Below, piece by piece: positions 1-6,248 of a stretch of DNA of 6,248 bases; the stretch's first letter is position 1; each line of letters begins with the position of its first letter. The position numbers and the translations under genes were made by a program. This stretch comes from Opitutia bacterium UBA7441 (lineage in GTDB: Bacteria > Verrucomicrobiota > Verrucomicrobiia > Opitutales > Coraliomargaritaceae): positions 1,238 to 7,485 of the forward strand of contig DLQD01000134.1 of the NCBI GenBank assembly GCA_002480015.1. The letters run 5' to 3'. A model generated the notes under the pieces. It saw only the letters and a list, made by a program, of their open reading frames with translations. It did not search any database and had not been told where the DNA came from.

Positions 1-1
1 T

Positions 2-721
2 AAGGTCGACATCCTGAAGCGCACCTACGGTGTGGAAGCGGTCATTGGCAAACCTCAAGTCGCCTACCGCGAAAGCATCACCAAGACGATCCAAGACTCT
101 TACACCCACAAGAAGCAATCCGGTGGTTCCGGCCAATACGCGAAGATCGACTACACACTCGAACCACTCGAGCCAGGTAGCGGCTTCCAGTTCGAATCCA
201 AGGTGGTCGGCGGTAACGTTCCCCGCGAATTCTGGCCTGCAGTCGAAAAGGGCTTCAAGGTCTCCAAAGACAGAGGTGTCCTCGCGGGCTATCCCTGCTT
301 GGATTTCAAGGTCACTCTCACCGACGGTGGCTTCCACGCAGTGGACTCCTCTGCCATGGCATTCGAAATTGCGGCTCGTGCCGCCTACCGCGAATCGCTG
401 CCCAAAGCATCTCCCGAAATCCTAGAGCCGATCATGAAACTCGACGTCTTCTGCACCGAAGATAAGATGGGCGACGTCATCGGCGACCTCAACCGCCGCC
501 GTGGCATGATCAAGAGTCAAGAGCCCAGCAATACCGGAATTCGCATCAAGGCCGACGCTCCGCTTTCCGAAATGTTCGGTTATATCGGTGCGCTCCGCAC
601 GATGACATCGGGTCGTGGTCAGTTCTCTATGGAGTTCTCCCACTACGCCTCGTGCCCACGCAACGTGGCTGACGAGGTCATCAAGGAAGCTAAGGAGCGC
701 GAAGCCGCCAAGAAAAAGTAG
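2..721 (+). CDS. fusA: Elongation factor G, C-terminal part (5' end cut by window edge)
   Basis: EF-G is the cytoplasmic GTPase that drives tRNA-mRNA translocation on the ribosome and, with RRF, ribosome recycling. The frame is open from base 2, giving 239 residues before TAG; the GTP-binding domain, domain II and most of domain III lie outside the window. Visible parts, numbered from base 2: the end of domain III (1-15, KVDILKRTYG), domain IV (about 16-140) beginning GKPQVAYRES, with tip loop KKQSGGSGQY (37-46) and second tip loop FHAVDSS (111-117), then domain V (about 141-215) with LEPIMKL, GDVIGDLNRRRGM and PLSEMFGY. The tail is lysine-rich (EREAAKKK). GTG at base 32 is internal, not a start. 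The tip loop has Ser where E. coli EF-G has Arg (SGGRGQYG). A terminator follows directly rather than tuf or ribosomal genes, so this may not sit in a classical str operon. Identity as EF-G is secure; canonical versus second-copy EF-G is undecided. Confidence 0.96.
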   Translation, partial: KVDILKRTYGVEAVIGKPQVAYRESITKTIQDSYTHKKQSGGSGQYAKIDYTLEPLEPGSGFQFESKVVGGNVPREFWPAVEKGFKVSKDRGVLAGYPCLDFKVTLTDGGFHAVDSSAMAFEIAARAAYRESLPKASPEILEPIMKLDVFCTEDKMGDVIGDLNRRRGMIKSQEPSNTGIRIKADAPLSEMFGYIGALRTMTSGRGQFSMEFSHYASCPRNVADEVIKEAKEREAAKKK

Positions 722-761
722 CGCTTCGCCCAGAGGCCTGATAACAGAGCCCAGATTTTAC

Positions 762-796
762 AAAGTCCCCGTCTCGAAAGAGCGGGGACTTTTTTT
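762..796 (+). terminator. Rho-independent terminator after the EF-G gene
   Basis: A perfect 10-bp stem, AAAGTCCCCG (762-771) with CGGGGACTTT (783-792), is extended by CTC/GAG around a GAAA tetraloop (776-779), with one unpaired T at 772. A run of seven T (790-796) follows the GC-rich stem and overlaps its last pairs. It begins 40 bases after the EF-G stop codon, and the transporter gene starts 47 bases beyond it. GC-rich stem, GNRA loop and T tract are the textbook form, so transcription from the EF-G gene most likely ends here. Confidence 0.92.
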
Positions 797-843
797 GAAT
801 CTTAATCTCGCATTTCGCAAAAAAGTCTTCGATCTAAACCGTA

Positions 844-2217
844 TTGAAACTCGTCGGCCAGACACGGAAAAATCTAAAATACTGCACCATAGACGGCGTC
901 TGCGCGATGCCTTGGGTTCTGCTCTCGCTGCCCGGTAGTTTCATTGCGGCGGGCTTGCTCAACGCGCTCTTTCAGATCGGCCCCTTTTGGTTCGGCCTAG
1001 TCGCCGCGATGCCGGCCATAGCGAATGCCTTTCACATCCTGATCGTCCCCTTCTTCATACGCTTCATGAAGGTGCGGGATATGGTCATCAGCTTTAGCTG
1101 GCTCAATCTGGGCGCATGGATCAGTGGCTTAGTAGGGATCGCCTTTTTACCGCTCAATGAACCCGAAAAAGCGGGCCTCTTTTTTGCCATACTCTATGGC
1201 CTTATTTCGCTCAGCTCTTCCTTGATGGCCATCGCGTGGACCGCATGGGTGAGCGACTTTGTGCCCTCGCGCTTGCGGGGTCGCTATTTTGCGAAGCGTA
1301 ATCGATACACGAATCTAGGCACCATTGGCTTTATGCTTTTGAGTATGCTCACGCTCCATCTTTTCGATGCTTCTCGAGGTGCTTACCTCGGCCTGCTCTC
1401 TGTCGCGATCGTCGGGCGTATGATCTCGATCATGATCCTTCATCTAATTGTATCGCCCGACCCCACCGGAGGCTCGATCAGTCAGGCGAACTGGACCAAG
1501 GAAATTACGGACCTACGCAAGCAGCGCGCCCTCTTGCGTTTCATCGCTTTTGGTTCTGTCGCCGGATTCTGGCTGGCGAGCGCAGGAGCTGTCGCCGCTC
1601 TGTATTCATTTAGCGACCTCATGGTCACGCCTGCTCAATTTACAAGCTTCAGCCTGGCAGCTACTCTTTCAGGCGCAATCTGTGTGCCTCTCTGGGGGAA
1701 ACTGATCGATCGCCACGGAGCCATTCCGACCATCATGATCACTTTCTTTGCATGGCGCATCGGGGATATCGGTTGGCTCGTCATCAGTCCGGAGACAATT
1801 AACTGGATGTATTTAATGTGGCTCTGGGGCGGCGCCATGGCGACAGGATACATTCTGGCGACATTCACCCTACTCTTAAAGCTCATCCCAAAGAATAGTC
1901 GCTCGGCAGGGATCAGCCTCAACCTGACTGCGACCTCTGTGGCAGGTGCCGTGGGGCCACTTCTAATCGGCGGGGTCATCTCCAAAATAACCGAAGCCAG
2001 TCTACCGACGACCCTCACCTACCAAATCTGTATGGGAATCTGCATCTTAGGAGGCATCCTATCTATATTAATTTTGTTCCGGATGCCAGAGCCCGAGACC
2101 GACCCGACGCGCAACACCATACCCGGTGCTATGCGCACGCTGCGTAACCTCACGGTCAGCCAAGGTGTCAGTTTTTTCAGCAACACCGTCTTGGTCCGCC
2201 GACGAAACACCTCTTAG
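844..2217 (+). CDS. Major facilitator superfamily (MFS) transporter, substrate unknown
   Basis: This is a 457-residue polytopic inner-membrane protein, a usual MFS length. Hydrophobic stretches fit 12 helices: about 13-35, 47-72, 80-104, 109-135, 157-172, 180-203, 228-254, 266-286, 292-314, 322-346, 355-381 and 393-413, with the hydrophilic central loop at about 204-227. Two MFS-like cytoplasmic motifs are visible: VPSRLRGRYFAKRNR (140-154) between helices 4 and 5, and GKLIDRHG (285-292), a motif-A type loop, between helices 8 and 9. The tail (414-457) is hydrophilic and basic, ending VRRRNTS. The start is TTG at 844; an in-frame stop lies at 835-837, and the only later candidate near the N-terminus is ATG at 907 (residue 22), which would cut into helix 1. 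No Shine-Dalgarno sequence precedes either. The neighbours (EF-G, RNase PH) give no hint of substrate; sugar, peptide or drug transport are all possible. Confidence 0.88.
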   Translation: MKLVGQTRKNLKYCTIDGVCAMPWVLLSLPGSFIAAGLLNALFQIGPFWFGLVAAMPAIANAFHILIVPFFIRFMKVRDMVISFSWLNLGAWISGLVGIAFLPLNEPEKAGLFFAILYGLISLSSSLMAIAWTAWVSDFVPSRLRGRYFAKRNRYTNLGTIGFMLLSMLTLHLFDASRGAYLGLLSVAIVGRMISIMILHLIVSPDPTGGSISQANWTKEITDLRKQRALLRFIAFGSVAGFWLASAGAVAALYSFSDLMVTPAQFTSFSLAATLSGAICVPLWGKLIDRHGAIPTIMITFFAWRIGDIGWLVISPETINWMYLMWLWGGAMATGYILATFTLLLKLIPKNSRSAGISLNLTATSVAGAVGPLLIGGVISKITEASLPTTLTYQICMGICILGGILSILILFRMPEPETDPTRNTIPGAMRTLRNLTVSQGVSFFSNTVLVRRRNTS

Positions 2218-2390
2218 CGTCGGGATAACGATTTTTACGGATGACTCATCATTTCCAGTGAAATCACCGAATACCGTTACGACCCTGCTACGAAGTTAAT
2301 TCGTAAGGATTAGTCAATCTCAACGGACTTAATGCATAGTTAGCGTGCTTATTGATTGATCAACACGGTGTATCTCAACTTGATACCCAG
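2218..2390. other. Non-coding gap before rph with small inverted repeats
   Basis: These 173 bases separate the transporter stop from the chosen rph ATG. I see no convincing gene and no T-tailed terminator. Small inverted repeats are present: ATTTC-cagt-GAAAT (2251-2264), TACGAA-gttaa-TTCGTA (2289-2305), the palindrome TTGATCAA (2356-2363), and GTATC-tcaactt-GATAC (2370-2386), which ends four bases before the ATG. The A+T-richer stretch 2285-2360 is the likeliest place for an rph promoter. The frame of rph stays open back to a TTG at 2352, but those 13 codons do not resemble RNase PH. Confidence 0.5.
2311..2340 (+). promoter_or_regulatory. Weak sigma-70-like promoter candidate for rph
   Basis: TAGTCA (2311-2316, four of six matches to TTGACA) is followed after 18 bases by CATAGT (2335-2340, four of six matches to TATAAT). 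This would give a leader of roughly 45 bases before the rph ATG. Matches of this quality occur by chance, and the organism's own promoter consensus is unknown to me, so this is only a pointer to where a start site might be sought. Confidence 0.2.
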
Positions 2391-3149
2391 ATGTCCGAAT
2401 CTGAAACACCCTTCGCGCGCCCCGACGGTCGCGCTGTCGACCAACTCCGCCCGATTTCTTTTGAAACGGGCATCGCACCGCATGCGCTCGGCTCTGTGCT
2501 GGTCAGCTTCGAGCAGACGCGCGTGATTTGCGCCGCCTCGATCGACGAGCGTGTGCCCGGCTGGATGCGGGCACAGAAAGTCGAAGGCGGTTGGATGACG
2601 GCCGAGTACTCGATGCTCCCCTACAGCACCCTTGATCGTAAGCAGCGCGACATCAGCCGAGGAAAGTCCGACGGGCGCACGATTGAGATTCAACGTCTGA
2701 TCGGCCGCTCGCTCCGCGCCGTATTCGACCTCAAAAAACTGACCGGAAAAACCATCTGGATCGACTGCGACGTGCTCCAAGCCGACGGCGGTACTCGCAC
2801 CGCCTCCATCACCGGCGCCTACGTGGCCGCGCAGATCGCCATCCAAAAACTCATGGCCGAGGGCAAACTTGAAGAAAACCCCTTCACCGATTCCGTGGCC
2901 GCCGTCTCCGTCGGCGTTTATCAGAATGTGCCGGTGCTCGACTTGAACTATCTCGAAGACAAGGCTGCGACTGTCGACGCCAACCTCGTAATGACCGGCT
3001 CCGGCAAATACGTGGAAGTGCAGAGCTCCGGCGAAGAAGCCACCTTCACGCGTGAGGAGCTCGACGTTCTCCTCGAACTCGGCTCAAAAGGCATCGCGGC
3101 AATCACCGCACTGCAGGACAGCGCCATCGCTCAAGGGCTGAAAGCGTAG
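2391..3149 (+). CDS. rph: Ribonuclease PH (phosphate-dependent 3'-5' exoribonuclease)
   Basis: RNase PH trims 3' ends of tRNA precursors and other structured RNAs in the cytoplasm, using phosphate to release nucleoside diphosphates; family members form a ring of six subunits. The 252 residues match the usual size (about 240-255). From the ATG at 2391: RPDGR (10-14) opens the fold as in most homologues, WMTAEYSMLP (68-77) follows, then DGRTIEIQRLIGR (94-106) with R96, and DCDVLQADGGTRTASITGA (125-143) with the phosphate-binding R136. D184 and D190 in DLNYLED (184-190) are the likely metal/catalytic pair, and EVQSSGEEATFTREEL (209-224) is the standard C-terminal segment. All key residues are intact. 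ATG 2391 is chosen over an in-frame TTG at 2352 because the extra 13 residues are not family-like. No Shine-Dalgarno sequence is visible. The frequent partner gene rdgB does not follow; the next gene is convergent. Confidence 0.97.
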   Translation: MSESETPFARPDGRAVDQLRPISFETGIAPHALGSVLVSFEQTRVICAASIDERVPGWMRAQKVEGGWMTAEYSMLPYSTLDRKQRDISRGKSDGRTIEIQRLIGRSLRAVFDLKKLTGKTIWIDCDVLQADGGTRTASITGAYVAAQIAIQKLMAEGKLEENPFTDSVAAVSVGVYQNVPVLDLNYLEDKAATVDANLVMTGSGKYVEVQSSGEEATFTREELDVLLELGSKGIAAITALQDSAIAQGLKA

Positions 3150-3188
3150 GGAACACAAGCTGACTCTCCTCTCTTGATTCCCTGTAGC
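3150..3188. other. Short convergent gap between rph and the AsmA-like gene
   Basis: Only 39 bases lie between the two convergent stop codons. GCTGA (3159-3163) and TCAGC (3189-3193) could pair over a 25-base loop, but no GC-rich hairpin with a T run is present for either strand. Transcripts of the two genes are therefore likely to overlap at their 3' ends unless factor-dependent termination acts here. Confidence 0.5.
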
Positions 3189-6143
3189 TCAGCCGAAGAG
3201 TGAATTGAGCAGATCGACACCCATTTCAATATCATCTTTGAGCTTCTCTTCTTTCGTCTTTTTCCGTGGCTCCTCTGCGGGAGGCGGTGTCGTCGTTTCT
3301 GAAGCGGGAACAAGGAGTCCACCCTCGGCGGGGGGGGTAGTTTGAGCGGGCGGCGTAGTCTTTTTCGGATCGGCCAGCGCCCGACGGGCGGCGTCATTCA
3401 GAATATCCATAAGTGCACTCGTATCGGGATCGCCGAGGGTGCCGCCAATCTTTATGTCTTTATTCCAACCGCGGAAGCTGTCCTCTGCGGTGGCGGGCTT
3501 GAGCAGTCCCAATGCCTCGAGATAGTCTATCAGGCGACCTTTTGCTCCAAGACCTAGTGTGAGATCTAGTGGCTGGTCTAGCACCTCACCCAGACTGCTC
3601 GCGGCGATAAAGCCCTGTCCCTTGATCCGGAGGTTTTCGCCAAGCAAGGAGAGTTCGGGAATGCGAACTTTCTTATCCATGCCCCGGGCGAGTTTGAGTG
3701 TGAAACTGTCGAAGCGTATATCTTTAAAATAAGGCACGGCCTGGGCTAAGGCGGTGATGCCCGGTCGGTTCAAGCTCTGCCCCAAAATACCGGCACCGAG
3801 CAACCCGAGTTGACTACGGTTATCCAACTCAAATGCCGTCAGCACACCGTCGCGCCCGGTAATGAGCAGGTCGCCCTCCGAGTCGTCGAGCGCGGCTTCG
3901 AGTGTCGCGCCACGGCCAACGAAGTTAAAGTCACCGTCGAAGAGTCCTTTCACCGGGAAGCTACCCGAAGCTTTCTTTGAGAATATCGAAGGATCCACAT
4001 TCTTAAAGGACAGTGCGGAGCTCACCTGATACGCTTCGGCCAGCGTCGGATCGAAGACGACCTGAGCATTGCCACCAAGCCTGCCATCCTCTAGCGAGGC
4101 AGCGATCTCACGGACCGCCAGCAAGGTCTCGGATATGTCTGCCAGCGCATTGAGGCCCTTGATGACTTGGCCGGAGGCCATCGTGAGCTCATCGACCTGG
4201 ACCTTAAATTCGCCCTTCAAATCCGCCCACGGGGGGCGTGCGGCCACTGGCGTAGTGGCCACAGGAGAGACCTCAGATACTAGACCTCCAGGGCTTGAAG
4301 CGGTCGCTGGCGAGGCAAGATCGGCAGCAGGCTCTTGGGGCTTCGCAGCGGCCACCAGCAGATCCATATCGCGCTGCAGGACGCTCGCCGCGGTCAGGTG
4401 GATCTTGAAAGGCATCGGTCGTATATCTGGATTCAGTTCCCCGGCGAGCTGCATGCTCGTGCTGGGGCGATTTTCTGAACCGGCCGCAAAGCTCGAACCC
4501 AGCGCATAGCCTCCGGCGCCGGTTTGCTTGAGCTGCATGGCGAGGCGGTAGTCTTGACGGGAACCGGGCAGATCGCGGGCACGCAGGCCGGTGATGGAGG
4601 CCTGTAACTGTGCGGGGTATTCCGCCCCACCATCAATTTCCAGAGCGAGCTTGGCCTGCCCGGCTAGGACGCTCGCGGAGCCCTTGAGCACTGGCTGCTG
4701 CAAAAGCTCGGTCAGACCTAGGTCAAACGTCGCCTGGGCCCGTAATCCGGACAGAGGCGAGTCTCCGGGCGCTTCCTTTCTCGAACCGCTGGCCGTGCCG
4801 CTGATAAATGCGCCATAGCGGTCCAGCAATTCGAAATCACCCAAGTCGAAGCGAATGCTTTGATCCGCCTCAACACGAATCATGGGATGCATCCGAAGCG
4901 TCACCTCCTGCAGGAGTAATTGTTGATCCTGTGTGACCGAAAAGGGCCCGACTTGTACCGGCTCGAGACTACCCACTTGTAACGCCCCGCTCGGCTCACC
5001 GGAAACTATAATCGTCGCCGAGAGTGGCACACCGGATAGCTGAAGATCATCGCCGAGTGAAGGGCTGAACCAGGCTAAAGGCAGATTGAACAAAGCGACC
5101 TCCATCAGCTCGCCGGAAAACGTCTGCCCGGCACCGAGCGCCAGGCTCTGTTTAAGACCTAACGCTGCGACTGGCAGGCCCTTGGCAGACGCGTCGAGCT
5201 TGGCTGCTTGCAGTATGAACGCTTCGCCCTCGGCGACAGCCTTGAGTGCCCCTTGCAGCGAAAGCCCTTGCAGTGCAATCAACTCAGGCGCAAAGACTTC
5301 CGGGTGCGGCAGGTCGGCTTCGAAACCAAGATCTACCTCCGCGGTTCTTTCGAAACTGTTGATGGAGAGCTCCAGGCTCTGTGAGATAGAGAGCAGTTTG
5401 CCGCCGGACACATCGCTGCCTTCGGAGTGGGACTCAAGATACAGCTTTTCGAAACCACCAGATTTCTTCTGGGTAAATACCAGACGGACGTCGGAATTAA
5501 AATCTTTGAGTCCGCCCTGGAGGGCCTCTTTCGATTCCGATTTGAGATTCGCATTCAGCGTAGTCTCCACTCCGGGCGCGATTCGGGAAGAAGAGAGACC
5601 AAAGGCATAACGATTCCCTAAGGCATCAATCAAGGCACCGTTTAAGCCGATCGAATCAAGATCCAAGAGCCATGCAATCTCTCCCAGCGAATAGAGTGCA
5701 TCGATGGGCGAAACAGGCGCTTCCGCCAAGGACTGAGGTGCCTCGGTCGGCGGCGACACTTGGCTCGTAGCCATGCCGGCTTGCGTGGTCGCCTCGGTCG
5801 GCGCGACTGCCTCGGGAAGTTTGATCAACAGGCCGTCGAGCTTCAAGCCGCTCAATTGTATCGTATTTTCGAATACAGCAGCCATCAGCGAGAAGTCGGA
5901 GCGGATGCTGTCGAGTTTGGCTGAAGTGCCATCAGGCAAGCGCAGCTTTAGATCCTGAAGCTCAATACTTCCGGAGGTGATCTGTACGAAATCAATTGAA
6001 CTGCCCTCAGGTAGCCACGCCTCGATCATTTTTTTCTGAAACGCGGGGCGCGTGAGGACAAAGTAGCCGACACCGGCCACAGTAAGGAGCAGAATAAACA
6101 GAACGAGGAAGGTGCGAAACAGGGTTTTCATAGGAACAAACAT
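3189..6143 (-). CDS. AsmA-like, membrane-anchored envelope protein (very large)
   Basis: From the ATG at 6143 this protein has 984 residues. One N-terminal membrane helix (about 7-30, after MKTLFR) is followed by a long periplasmic part rich in short alternating beta-strand pattern and 'SGxLxL' style segments. The C-terminal part (about 640-920) looks like the AsmA-family C-terminal region, including LEAALDDSEGDLLITGRDG, an AVPYFKDIRFDSF segment and a closing IKIGGTLGDP. Known AsmA-family members (AsmA, TamB, YhdP, YdbH) are inner-membrane anchored, and several form bridges that carry phospholipid or assist outer-membrane assembly; that role here is inference. Pro/Ala/Thr-rich linkers lie at about 112-147, 602-639 and 929-959, the last with TTPPAQTTPPA. 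The protein ends in a charged, amphipathic tail (961-984). Starts are ambiguous: TTG 6146, ATG 6143 (weak GAG seven bases upstream) or ATG 6131, which gives MKTLFR and a typical short N-terminus. It converges on rph and appears to be transcribed alone. Confidence 0.85.
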   Translation of the reverse strand: MFVPMKTLFRTFLVLFILLLTVAGVGYFVLTRPAFQKKMIEAWLPEGSSIDFVQITSGSIELQDLKLRLPDGTSAKLDSIRSDFSLMAAVFENTIQLSGLKLDGLLIKLPEAVAPTEATTQAGMATSQVSPPTEAPQSLAEAPVSPIDALYSLGEIAWLLDLDSIGLNGALIDALGNRYAFGLSSSRIAPGVETTLNANLKSESKEALQGGLKDFNSDVRLVFTQKKSGGFEKLYLESHSEGSDVSGGKLLSISQSLELSINSFERTAEVDLGFEADLPHPEVFAPELIALQGLSLQGALKAVAEGEAFILQAAKLDASAKGLPVAALGLKQSLALGAGQTFSGELMEVALFNLPLAWFSPSLGDDLQLSGVPLSATIIVSGEPSGALQVGSLEPVQVGPFSVTQDQQLLLQEVTLRMHPMIRVEADQSIRFDLGDFELLDRYGAFISGTASGSRKEAPGDSPLSGLRAQATFDLGLTELLQQPVLKGSASVLAGQAKLALEIDGGAEYPAQLQASITGLRARDLPGSRQDYRLAMQLKQTGAGGYALGSSFAAGSENRPSTSMQLAGELNPDIRPMPFKIHLTAASVLQRDMDLLVAAAKPQEPAADLASPATASSPGGLVSEVSPVATTPVAARPPWADLKGEFKVQVDELTMASGQVIKGLNALADISETLLAVREIAASLEDGRLGGNAQVVFDPTLAEAYQVSSALSFKNVDPSIFSKKASGSFPVKGLFDGDFNFVGRGATLEAALDDSEGDLLITGRDGVLTAFELDNRSQLGLLGAGILGQSLNRPGITALAQAVPYFKDIRFDSFTLKLARGMDKKVRIPELSLLGENLRIKGQGFIAASSLGEVLDQPLDLTLGLGAKGRLIDYLEALGLLKPATAEDSFRGWNKDIKIGGTLGDPDTSALMDILNDAARRALADPKKTTPPAQTTPPAEGGLLVPASETTTPPPAEEPRKKTKEEKLKDDIEMGVDLLNSLFG
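3330..3337 (-). repeat. Homopolymer of eight C in the AsmA-like coding strand
   Basis: Eight G on the plus strand read as eight C in the gene, within the TTPPA codons near residue 937 of the longest reading. Loss of one C would send translation into a frame that stays open to base 3131, past the normal stop and into the 3' end of rph on the opposite strand. Gain of one C would meet a stop about 33 codons later (TGA near 3231). Either change would replace the last 45 or so residues while leaving the AsmA-like domain intact. Confidence 0.9.
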
Positions 6144-6146
6144 CAA

Positions 6147-6248
6147 GAACTCACAAACATATCAGTCATTCCTGCAGGTGCAAGGTTCCTTAAGCCGAGG
6201 CTGACCTTGACGGGTACCATTCAATCCACAGGCGGACACAAACCGCAA
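6147..6248. other. Upstream region of the AsmA-like gene, to the window edge
   Basis: These 102 bases hold no gene I can support. On the minus strand one frame is open from the edge to a TGA at 6164-6162 and another to a TAA roughly 55 bases in from the edge; either could be the tail of an upstream gene, but 18 to 28 codons are too few to judge. A very weak promoter-like pair, TTGCAC then TATGTT 16 bases later, reads towards the AsmA-like gene just upstream of its start. Confidence 0.4.

Noticed and set aside
30..425. 131-codon frame overlapping the EF-G gene on the same strand
   Set aside because: It is a +1-type shadow full of Ser, Arg and Pro, while the overlapping frame is clearly EF-G.
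615..938. 107-codon plus-strand frame bridging the end of EF-G and the transporter start
   Set aside because: It crosses a strong terminator hairpin and overlaps two real genes in another frame, with no family resemblance.
2289..2305. TACGAA/TTCGTA inverted repeat as a terminator of the transporter gene
   Set aside because: The six-pair A+T-rich stem is not followed by a T run, so it does not meet the pattern of an intrinsic terminator.
2349..2846. 165-codon open frame on the minus strand opposite rph
   Set aside because: It lies wholly within a gene with an unmistakable family match. The G+C-rich codon bias of rph creates open antisense frames, and the translation shows no recognisable motif.
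3131..3397. 88-codon minus-strand frame overlapping the end of the AsmA-like gene and of rph
   Set aside because: Very basic, low-complexity translation; not a separate gene. It matters only as the frame reached if one C is lost from the C8 run.
5086..5610. 174-codon plus-strand frame opposite the AsmA-like gene, and a similar one at 4069-4509
   Set aside because: The translations are rich in Ser, Ala, Arg and Pro in the manner of antisense shadows, and the minus-strand protein has a coherent membrane anchor and domain pattern.
1..6248. Search for a CRISPR array, insertion sequence ends, tRNA genes or a novel defence-like cluster
   Set aside because: No spaced direct repeats, no paired terminal repeats with a transposase, no tRNA-like cloverleaf and no defence-type domains were seen; the window is filled by four ordinary genes.

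Overview
This window is ordinary chromosomal DNA from a bacterium. It carries four protein-coding genes with short gaps, and I see no mobile element, CRISPR array, rRNA or tRNA gene. A large AsmA-like envelope protein implies a double-membraned (Gram-negative-type) cell. The style of the EF-G fragment and of the MFS transporter reminds me of the Verrucomicrobiota (Opitutae-like marine lineages) or their PVC relatives. That placement is a recollection of family style, not a search result.

Layout: (1) 2-721, plus strand: the C-terminal third of elongation factor G, cut by the left window edge and closed by a clear intrinsic terminator at 762-796. (2) 844-2217, plus: a complete 12-helix major facilitator transporter of unknown substrate, probably starting at TTG. 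(3) 2218-2390: a non-coding gap with small inverted repeats and no convincing terminator. (4) 2391-3149, plus: a complete RNase PH (rph) with all catalytic and phosphate-binding residues visible. (5) 3189-6143, minus: a very large, membrane-anchored AsmA-like protein, convergent with rph across 39 bases. (6) 6147-6248: the upstream region of that gene, running off the window.

The genes do not form an obvious pathway. EF-G (translation) and RNase PH (tRNA/RNA 3'-end trimming) are housekeeping functions of RNA and translation, while the transporter and the AsmA-like protein act in the envelope. The EF-G gene ends in its own terminator, so the transporter is probably a separate transcription unit. 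The rph gene may be read from its own promoter or by read-through from the transporter gene. I see no new biological system here. The points most worth a second look are a run of eight C in the coding strand of the AsmA-like gene, that protein's Pro/Thr-rich linker and charged C-terminal tail, the mitochondrial-like features of the EF-G domain IV, and the lack of Shine-Dalgarno sequences at the three visible start regions.
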